A stretch of DNA of 12,027 bases, from assembly GCA_036339395.1 (NCBI GenBank), contig JAYZBD010000063.1, positions 1 to 12,027 of the forward strand, read 5' to 3'. Positions 6,220 to 12,027 of the stretch are shown in pieces (within the stretch, counting starts at the first letter, position 1; each line of letters begins with the position of its first letter). The notes beneath the pieces were generated by a model. It was not told the origin of the DNA. It was given only the letters and a program-made list of their open reading frames with translations, and ran no database searches. This stretch comes from SP202 sp036339395 (GTDB taxonomy: Bacteria > Planctomycetota > Phycisphaerae > Phycisphaerales > SM1A02). The position numbers and the translations under genes were made by a program.

Positions 6220-7638
6220 ATGCAGACCAGTCGACGCCATTTTCTCCAGCGAGCCGCAGCCTGTTCAGCAGGCTTTGCGGGCTTGGAGCGCGTGCTCGCG
6301 GTGGAGCAGACGAGCCCCCCACTGCTTCAACGAGCCACCAGTGGTTACGGCCCCCTGCGACCAGATCCCCAGGGACTCGTCGCCCTGCCCGATGGATTCA
6401 GATCGCAGGTCATTTCGCGTGCAGGTGAAACGATGAACGACGGGTTGCTTGTTCCCGGCAAGCACGACGGGATGGGAGCCATGCCCGGTCCCGATGGACT
6501 GACCATCATCGTTCGCAATCACGAGATCTCTCCCGGGCATGCCACGGTCGGGCCATTTGACGCCGTGACCACGGACACCGGGATTCCAGATGGAATCGAC
6601 CAGGCCAGGATCTTCGATCCAGGTACGAAGGAGGGTCCCTTTGCCGGTCCATCGCGCGGAGGATGCACCACGTTGGTCTATGACACGAAGGCAGGCAATG
6701 GCGATGGTGAACTCAGGACCCATGCGATGAGCCTCGTGGGTACGGAACACAACTGTGCGGGAGGAATCACGCCCCGGAACACCTGGATCAGCTGCGAGGA
6801 ATCCGTCATGGGCCCTGCGGATGAACTTGGTCGAAGTCGAATCCATGGCTGGTGTTTCGAAGTACCCGCGAGCCTCAATCCGGAACTGGTCGATCCACGC
6901 CCGATCAAGCCGATGGGACGATTCAACCATGAAGCGGTCGCTGTCGATCCCGACACGGGCATCGTGTACATGACGGAGGATCGGAACGACGGCGTCCTCT
7001 TCCGCTACCTGCCCTCGGATCCCGCCGATCTCCACAGCGGAGGTCCCTTGCAGGCACTGGCCATCGCCGGCACTCCACAGGCGGATCTTCGAAACTGGAA
7101 TGAGGACCCCACCGCCAAGCCTGGGGATTCCTTCGAGACGACCTGGATCGATGTGGACGACATCGAATCACCTGATGACTCGCTCAGATACCAGGCCTTC
7201 GAGAAGGGCGCTGCACGCTTTGCCCGCGGAGAAGGCATGTGGTACGGACAAGGCAGCGTGTATTTCGCCTGCACGACTGGTGGAACCGCTCACCGTGGAC
7301 AGATCTGGCGCTACGTGATCCCGGGAGCGGATCAGTCTCGGGGAGGAACACTGCGCCTGTTCATCGAACCCAATGACGCCTCGATCATCGAGCATGCCGA
7401 CAACCTGACTATCGCGCCGTGGGGCGATCTGATCGTCTGCGAGGACGGGCTCGAGGAACAGTACCTGCTTGGAGTGACTCCTCATGGTGCCATCTACAAG
7501 TTCGGACTGAACCTGATGAACCAATCGGAGTTCGCTGGTGCCACGTTCTCACCTGATGGGACAACCCTCTTCGTCAACATCCAGAATCCAGGACTCACCC
7601 TGGCGATTACGGGCCCATGGGAGAGTCGACGCGCCTAG
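6220..7638 (+). CDS. Tat-exported PhoX-like (DUF839) phosphatase-family protein
   Basis: This 472-residue protein belongs to the PhoX/DUF839 beta-propeller family, whose characterised members are Ca/Fe-dependent exported alkaline phosphatases that release phosphate from organic esters. The N-terminus has a Tat signal: SRRHFLQ at 4-10, then a hydrophobic segment ending near VLA (27), so the mature protein is probably extracytoplasmic. Family motifs include IIVRNHE, GGCTTLVYD, the block TEHNCAGGITPRNTWISCEE containing Cys179 and Glu193/Glu194 (this motif carries the iron-ligand Cys in PhoX), GRFNHEAVAVDP with Glu238, and VYMTEDR. It is shorter than the classic PhoX proteins of roughly 600 or more residues, matching the compact DUF839 subgroup that is often left as hypothetical. 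Phosphatase activity is therefore likely but not certain. No clear Pho box was recognised upstream. It is divergent from the lipid kinase and convergent with the DinB gene. Confidence 0.85.
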   Translation: MQTSRRHFLQRAAACSAGFAGLERVLAVEQTSPPLLQRATSGYGPLRPDPQGLVALPDGFRSQVISRAGETMNDGLLVPGKHDGMGAMPGPDGLTIIVRNHEISPGHATVGPFDAVTTDTGIPDGIDQARIFDPGTKEGPFAGPSRGGCTTLVYDTKAGNGDGELRTHAMSLVGTEHNCAGGITPRNTWISCEESVMGPADELGRSRIHGWCFEVPASLNPELVDPRPIKPMGRFNHEAVAVDPDTGIVYMTEDRNDGVLFRYLPSDPADLHSGGPLQALAIAGTPQADLRNWNEDPTAKPGDSFETTWIDVDDIESPDDSLRYQAFEKGAARFARGEGMWYGQGSVYFACTTGGTAHRGQIWRYVIPGADQSRGGTLRLFIEPNDASIIEHADNLTIAPWGDLIVCEDGLEEQYLLGVTPHGAIYKFGLNLMNQSEFAGATFSPDGTTLFVNIQNPGLTLAITGPWESRRA

Positions 7639-8162
7639 CCGATGATGCGGGGCATGTTGAGCGCACGCCTGAGATCAAGAACCTGCCCCGCGTGCACCCC
7701 GTTGTGAAAAGAGACCCGCAACACCAGGTCCAGCAGCGGGATCGGTGTCCCATTCCAATCACGCGTAGCCTTCAGTGCACCAGGATCAAGGCCTCGAACT
7801 GCACCCGCGAGCCTGTGACATGCCTTTGAATAGATGGCACGCCCACGCTCCATGTTTGGATACAGGCTGGCTTCCGGAGTTGGGGATGATCCCTTGCAGA
7901 CAGCCTCGGTATCGAATCGCTCTGGATCTCCCCCCGTTCCATCACCCTGCATGAAATCTGTCTCCGGCGGCAACTGGCCATCGATCTTCGAGGCAAGCTT
8001 GTGCATGGTCATGGCGCAGTGACCAAGTGTCCAGATGAAGTGGTTGGGAAGCCCTGCAGCCTGTGCGGTTCGTGCATCGTCTTCGACATCCTCCAGAAAT
8101 CGGAGCAGCAAGCCCTCGGTGGACTCGATGGCGATTGCAAGCGCTTCAACTCCCTCCATCAT
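7635..8162 (-). CDS. DinB-superfamily (DinB/YfiT-like) four-helix metal-binding protein
   Basis: This 175-residue protein has the DinB-like four-helix-bundle pattern. The expected metal-binding histidine triad is visible: His48 in WTLGHC, then His153 and His157 in SFHNGVHAGQVLDLRRAL near the C-terminus (H-x3-H-x-GQ is the family hallmark). The superfamily includes damage-inducible proteins, thiol S-transferases (bacillithiol, mycothiol) and many uncharacterised members, so a specific reaction cannot be assigned. There is no signal peptide, so it is cytoplasmic. Two consecutive ATGs at 8162 and 8159 are possible; AGGAG at 8167-8171 (minus) gives spacings of 4 and 7 bases, favouring the second slightly. 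The gene begins inside the 3' end of the molybdoenzyme gene, so it is the last gene of that operon and probably translationally coupled. Its TAG stop overlaps the phoX-like stop on the other strand. Confidence 0.82.
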   Translation of the reverse strand: MMEGVEALAIAIESTEGLLLRFLEDVEDDARTAQAAGLPNHFIWTLGHCAMTMHKLASKIDGQLPPETDFMQGDGTGGDPERFDTEAVCKGSSPTPEASLYPNMERGRAIYSKACHRLAGAVRGLDPGALKATRDWNGTPIPLLDLVLRVSFHNGVHAGQVLDLRRALNMPRIIG

Positions 8163-10938
8163 CCGTCTCCTGCATGATGTATGTCTCCGGTGCAGGCTTC
8201 ACTGCACGGGCAAACCACCGTGGGCGGCGAAGCCCACCCGGACCCGGTGCCGGCCTCGTCTGCTCCATCCATTGCCTGTAGACATCCATCGAGCGACGCG
8301 TGTCCACCACCACGTCACCGTACCGATCGTCAGCCGAGGCGGGACCAATCCGGACGATCTGGTGCCAGCAGTGCATGCCCGAAACCGGGTCGGGTTGGAC
8401 CGGGAAGACGAGGTTCTGGTGCACTCCCCCATCGGTCCACCAGACGCGACGGCTGTCTGGATCACTGCTGTCGAATGCCTTGATGTTCTCAACACGCCTG
8501 AACCGTACTGCCCCTCCCGGAGTCGTTTCACGTACGACCCGGGCACTTGCCCAGCGATCGGTCCCGACATCATCGAAGAGACGCCATCGCCCAAGGTGAT
8601 GGGAACATGCCACGACGCCTGGCCGGATGGCCTCGGTAATCCACGCCCGGTTGACGAAATGACCGATTGACGTCTCCAATCGAACGAGGCTGTCCGTTGC
8701 AATACCAAGTCGCTGCGCATCCGAGGGGTGTATCCAGACCGGGTTCGTATTCGAAAGTTCATAGAGCCACTTCGCATTTGCAGACCGGGTATGGATGAGT
8801 GTCGGCAATCTGAACGTCGGCACCAGGACCATCTGCCCCTTGTCGGCATCCATCTCGTCGGCATGAACATGGCTCTTGATGTATCCGGGCATGGTCTGCT
8901 CGGACCATTTCCAGTCGTGCATCGTCTGGCTGTGCAACTCCAGGCGACGACTCGGCGTCGGGAACCCGACCACGGCACGACCGTCAACTTCGAGCCCCAC
9001 TGGAGTTCCATCTCGAAGCACGGTTCCCTCTGCATCAACCGTGGCACCCTCGGAGTCGGCCAGGTCCGCCTCGTGGCTGCGGTAGGCATCGTCTTCCACG
9101 AGGAATGCCCCGTACCGCCGCATGTATGCAAGAGGGCTGAGCCCCTCGGCCTCGGCAGCCTCGGGGAGCCCGGGAACGGCATGCTCGAAGATCCACTGGT
9201 AGTACTCGTCGATCGTGATCTTCTCGCCGGGGCGGTAAGGTGACTCGTAGTGCTTCCGGATGCCCAGCGATCCATCAGGGTCTATACGCCAGGACAACTC
9301 GATCCAGAACTCGTCTTCCTCCCACACTTCACCGGGATTGGCCTGCCAGGTGAACTCGACGGGATCTCCCATCCGCTCCCTGGCAACACGAAGCACCGGC
9401 TGGCGGAAACTGATCCACTTGGCTGCATGCGTCTCCTGGCTGAGCAGGTCATGTCGTTCTGCACCGACACCCATGGGAAGCACGTAGTCGGCGTACTGGG
9501 CTGTCTCGCTCCAGGTCGGCGTCAGGGCAGCGTGGACCCCGATGCGGGATTCATCCCTGAGCAACTGCTCCCACATGAGCCCGTCAGGATTCGTCCAGAC
9601 AGGGTTGTAGACGCGAGTGAAGTAGGTGTCGATACGACCTCGACCCTCCTCCATCATGTGGGGCAGCAGGAATGACATCTCGTGGTAGGCCAGTGGAAAC
9701 TCTGGCGGATAAAGCAGTTCATTCCATCGCTTCTGCGGGGGTGGGTTGTCAAATGGCCTTGCAACGAACTTGTTGTGGGAGTTCGGGTTCGTCCCACCCT
9801 CGGTACCGACTGCTCCCATCAAGACAACCAGGAACTGCAGGCAGCGTGCTACCTGCCACCCACCGAGGTTTCCCGAGGCTGCGCTTCGCCAGACGTGCGT
9901 AGCGAAGGCTGGACCTGCCTCGCCTATGGAACGTGCGATTTCACGGATCATGTCGGCATCCACGTCGCATTCCTCGGCAGCGGCTTCTGGTGTTGCAAAG
10001 GCGTAGTGTGACTTCAGTGCCTCGATGAACAGGTCGAAGTCCGGCTTCGCACCCGGATCGAGAAAGGCCAGTGTGTCCTTCCAGTTCACCCATCGCTCAA
10101 GGAAGCCCCGGTCGTAGAGCTTCTCCTCGAGGAGCACATGGGCCATGGCGAGCAGGAGCATCGACTCCGTACCTGGGCGGGGCGCAAGCCACCAGTCCGC
10201 TTTCGAAGCGGTGTTCGACAAGCGGACATCGATGACGCACATCTTCGCCCCGGCATTCATGCCTTCGACGATGCGTTGCGCATGTGGATTGAAATAATGA
10301 CCGGTTTCCAGGTGCGCCGAAAGCATGAGAATGAACTTGGCATTGGCATGGTCCGGCGAGGGGCGATCTGCGCCGGACCAGAGTGCATAGCCCACCCGGG
10401 CCGAGGCGGAGCAGACATTCGTATGGGAGTTGTGCGCATCGACCCCCCAGGACCGGAGGACGCGATCCATGTAGCCGTCAGCTCCGGGGCGACCGACGTG
10501 GTACATGATCTCGTCATGACGATCCTCCAGCAGTGCCGCACGCATGCGACCTGCAAGATCATCGAGCACCTGGTCCCAGCTCACCCGTTCGAACTGGCCT
10601 GAGCCTCGCTCCCCCACTCGCTTCAGTGGATACAGGATCCGTTCCGGGTCCTCGACCTGGTTGAGTGTGGCAGGTCCCTTTGCGCAGTTTCGACCACGGG
10701 ACCCGGGGTGATGCGGGTTCCCCTCGAGTTTCCGTATCGCCAGTGATTCAGGATCGATCCAGGCCATCAACCCACAGCCGGCTTCGCAGTTGAAGCAGGT
10801 TGTCGGTACGAGCATGGAATGACGTTCCACGTGGCGTGGCCATGCTGTTGGATCCAGGTCCGTGACATCATCCCACGACTCGACCGGGGGGTAGGTCTCA
10901 AGCTCGATGACTGGAAGTGGTGTGCCGGATTTCGACAT
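8146..10938 (-). CDS. Molybdopterin oxidoreductase catalytic subunit (DMSO reductase superfamily, PsrA/SoeA-like)
   Basis: This 930-residue catalytic subunit is a Mo/W-bisPGD enzyme. The N-terminal [4Fe-4S] domain has Cys48-x2-Cys51-x3-Cys55-x29-Cys85 (CFNCEAGCG ... GSRGRNCAKGPA). MopB domains follow, with SHTNVCSASARVGY, where Cys176 is the likely molybdenum ligand as in the PsrA/PhsA/NapA/Fdh branch rather than a Ser or Asp. LPMGVGAERHDLLSQETH lies mid-protein. The C-terminal cofactor-binding barrel includes LSNTNPVWIHPSDAQRLGI and VACSHHLGRWR. An extra tail of about 80 residues contains HCWHQ (Cys857, His859). No twin-arginine signal is visible before the first Cys, whereas periplasmic PsrA-type subunits normally have one. 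It follows the ferredoxin-NrfD gene by nine bases without an obvious Shine-Dalgarno. It should form a quinone-linked complex with that protein. Candidate substrates are sulfite, polysulfide, thiosulfate or another oxyanion; sequence alone does not decide. Confidence 0.92.
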   Translation of the reverse strand: MSKSGTPLPVIELETYPPVESWDDVTDLDPTAWPRHVERHSMLVPTTCFNCEAGCGLMAWIDPESLAIRKLEGNPHHPGSRGRNCAKGPATLNQVEDPERILYPLKRVGERGSGQFERVSWDQVLDDLAGRMRAALLEDRHDEIMYHVGRPGADGYMDRVLRSWGVDAHNSHTNVCSASARVGYALWSGADRPSPDHANAKFILMLSAHLETGHYFNPHAQRIVEGMNAGAKMCVIDVRLSNTASKADWWLAPRPGTESMLLLAMAHVLLEEKLYDRGFLERWVNWKDTLAFLDPGAKPDFDLFIEALKSHYAFATPEAAAEECDVDADMIREIARSIGEAGPAFATHVWRSAASGNLGGWQVARCLQFLVVLMGAVGTEGGTNPNSHNKFVARPFDNPPPQKRWNELLYPPEFPLAYHEMSFLLPHMMEEGRGRIDTYFTRVYNPVWTNPDGLMWEQLLRDESRIGVHAALTPTWSETAQYADYVLPMGVGAERHDLLSQETHAAKWISFRQPVLRVARERMGDPVEFTWQANPGEVWEEDEFWIELSWRIDPDGSLGIRKHYESPYRPGEKITIDEYYQWIFEHAVPGLPEAAEAEGLSPLAYMRRYGAFLVEDDAYRSHEADLADSEGATVDAEGTVLRDGTPVGLEVDGRAVVGFPTPSRRLELHSQTMHDWKWSEQTMPGYIKSHVHADEMDADKGQMVLVPTFRLPTLIHTRSANAKWLYELSNTNPVWIHPSDAQRLGIATDSLVRLETSIGHFVNRAWITEAIRPGVVACSHHLGRWRLFDDVGTDRWASARVVRETTPGGAVRFRRVENIKAFDSSDPDSRRVWWTDGGVHQNLVFPVQPDPVSGMHCWHQIVRIGPASADDRYGDVVVDTRRSMDVYRQWMEQTRPAPGPGGLRRPRWFARAVKPAPETYIMQETDDGGS
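8167..8171 (-). promoter_or_regulatory. Ribosome binding site of the DinB-family gene inside the molybdoenzyme gene
   Basis: AGGAG on the minus strand lies within the last codons of the molybdoenzyme gene and precedes the tandem ATGs at 8162 and 8159 by 4 and 7 bases. It supports independent initiation or reinitiation of the DinB-family protein from the same transcript. Confidence 0.55.
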
Positions 10939-10947
10939 GAATTTGAC

Positions 10948-12027
10948 TCAGGACAGTGGCGGCAACTGGCCGGCACGAACATAGGCGTGTTCATAGCAAT
11001 AGAGACCAATGAGGATGGCTATTGCACTGGAAAAAGGAATCCCGCTGATCGCCGCAATGGCGGCAAGGGCAAGAACGATGTAGCCGGCCCACAATGCCGG
11101 GATGTCCCAGATGCGGACCGTCCCGAGAAAGGCAGCTGCCTGCTGGGCATTGGCCGTGACGTGATGCCCATGTCGCTCGGCAAGGCAGAAGCCCACGTGT
11201 GCAAGGATCGAGCCCAGGAGAATCCACGTAAGCACCGTCGCCTCAACCGGGGATACCACGAGCAGGATCGCACTTCCACACAGCAGGGCCTGGACGACCA
11301 GGTGCGGCAGGAGCAATCGACTCTCCCAGAGATCACGACCCTTGCACTGGGCAAAGAGAAAGGCCGTGTAGCCGGCAACAAACAGGGCAAGCACTGCATT
11401 GGGCCATCGAAGGGCCTCGGCCAGTCCATCGGCACCTGCAAGTCGAAGTACCAGGATGATCGAGGTCAGGGCCGTGAAGGCACCGAGAATGACTCCCCCC
11501 TTCACCAGCCAGCTCTTCCAGTTGGGCCTGGTGAGCAGCCTGTAGAAACGAGATGGACGAGCCAGGTCCTCCACGAGCAGGACGAGGGTGATCAACGTAA
11601 AGACCAGCGCCGTAATTTCAGGAAAGAGACTCGATCTCCATCCTGAAATACCAAGTGCCGCGGCAAAAGGCGCCAACACGGCGACACCTGCTGCGATGGA
11701 CTTGGTCAGGAGGTAGAGAGAGACCGGCCAGCCCCATTCAACCTTGTGGCCGACGTCATAGACAACGCGAGCGTCACGAACAGTGGGTAGTTGGGAAGGC
11801 CAGGGCTCGGGCTTTGCTGGGGGCCGCTGGCTGAAGAGATAGGTATCAGGACGCGAGGCACGACCCGGCTGAAGTGCGATATCGGCAGCCCCCTTGTAAT
11901 GAACATTCGGACTGGTGCCTTGCTCCGGTCGACGGACCTTCGTGGGATTGTCACGAACCAGCAGGGAGACCTTCGAGTGTGGGTCGTGGAAATCACCGGC
12001 AATAATGGCATTGGTCGGGCAGACGAC
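10948..12027 (-). CDS. [4Fe-4S] ferredoxin-NrfD fusion, electron-transfer and membrane-anchor subunit (5' end off window)
   Basis: One uninterrupted frame of 359 codons plus stop runs in from the right edge. Its first about 50 visible residues are the end of a PsrB/DmsB-type four-cluster ferredoxin: VVCPTNAII, then GDFHDPHSKVSLLV and PNVHYKG, the standard finish of that family. A Pro-rich linker of about 40 residues leads to YDVGHKVEWGWPVSLYLLTK and then an NrfD/PsrC-type membrane domain of about 250 residues with roughly eight hydrophobic helices (for example SIAAGVAVLAPFAAALGIS and WAGYIVLALAAIAAISG). In most relatives these are separate B and C subunits. The fusion would pass electrons between the molybdoenzyme and the quinone pool. 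The other cluster cysteines, the true start and any signal peptide lie off the window. A GTG at 11679 would give only the membrane part, but the homologous frame extends upstream without a stop, so that is not the start. Confidence 0.88.
   Translation of the reverse strand, partial: VVCPTNAIIAGDFHDPHSKVSLLVRDNPTKVRRPEQGTSPNVHYKGAADIALQPGRASRPDTYLFSQRPPAKPEPWPSQLPTVRDARVVYDVGHKVEWGWPVSLYLLTKSIAAGVAVLAPFAAALGISGWRSSLFPEITALVFTLITLVLLVEDLARPSRFYRLLTRPNWKSWLVKGGVILGAFTALTSIILVLRLAGADGLAEALRWPNAVLALFVAGYTAFLFAQCKGRDLWESRLLLPHLVVQALLCGSAILLVVSPVEATVLTWILLGSILAHVGFCLAERHGHHVTANAQQAAAFLGTVRIWDIPALWAGYIVLALAAIAAISGIPFSSAIAILIGLYCYEHAYVRAGQLPPLS

Noticed and set aside
6125..6322. N-terminal extension of the lipid kinase by 66 codons
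   Set aside because: It would overlap the start of the divergent Tat-signal gene, the residues are not family-like, and the fold begins immediately after the ATG at 6124.
6265..7035. A 256-codon minus-strand frame antisense to the PhoX-like gene
   Set aside because: No domain recognised, and the plus strand shows Tat signal and DUF839 motifs over the same interval.
8199..9275. A 358-codon minus-strand frame overlapping the molybdoenzyme gene in another register
   Set aside because: Low-complexity Ser/Arg-rich translation with no family signature, while the main frame carries molybdopterin-binding motifs across the same bases.
10819..11646. A 275-codon plus-strand frame antisense to the NrfD domain
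   Set aside because: Highly charged, Gln/Gly/Lys-rich translation typical of the complement of transmembrane-helix coding sequence. The minus strand encodes a convincing membrane protein.
11677..11679. GTG at 11679 as the start of a separate NrfD protein
   Set aside because: Family-conserved residues (VEWGWPVSLYL) lie upstream of it in the same frame, and the frame continues into a ferredoxin domain.

Overview
The window is densely coding, about 58-60% GC by eye, and looks chromosomal. It most resembles a member of the Planctomycetes, possibly Phycisphaerae-like. This rests on an ECF-type sigma factor gene that overlaps a gene for a membrane-anchored Ser/Thr kinase with a TPR-rich C-terminal half. 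Paired ECF/STK loci of this kind are established as common in that phylum. The taxonomic call is an inference; there is no rRNA or other marker in the window. I see no tRNA, rRNA, CRISPR array, insertion sequence or integrase.

Layout from left to right: (1) positions 1-959, minus strand, a secreted peptidyl-arginine/agmatine deiminase-family protein whose 3' end lies off the left edge. (2) A 158-base divergent gap, then a monofunctional prephenate dehydratase (1118-1972, plus). (3) A sigma factor and a 862-residue kinase-TPR receptor (2023-5216, plus), overlapping by one base and probably translationally coupled. (4) A diacylglycerol/sphingosine-kinase-family lipid kinase (5213-6124, minus), convergent with the kinase gene. 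(5) A Tat-exported PhoX/DUF839-family protein (6220-7638, plus), divergent from the lipid kinase. (6) A minus-strand operon read from the right edge: a [4Fe-4S] ferredoxin fused in frame to an NrfD/PsrC-like membrane subunit (10948-12027, 5' end off the window), a 930-residue molybdopterin oxidoreductase (8146-10938), and a DinB-superfamily protein (7635-8162) whose start lies inside the end of the molybdoenzyme gene.

The operon is the most interesting part. It encodes a membrane-bound Mo-bisPGD oxidoreductase of the PsrABC/SoeABC general type. Here the electron-transfer and membrane-anchor subunits form one polypeptide, the catalytic subunit has no visible Tat signal, and a DinB-fold protein is tightly coupled behind it. 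The likely job is two-electron chemistry on a small (possibly sulfur) compound, with electrons exchanged with the quinone pool through NrfD; the substrate cannot be read from sequence. The second item worth pursuing is the deiminase. Its visible catalytic residues have the same spacing that I recall for Porphyromonas gingivalis PPAD, and it carries a signal peptide.

Gene packing is tight. Both convergent gene pairs end on a shared CTAG that supplies a TAG stop to each strand, so there is no room for intergenic terminators at either junction.
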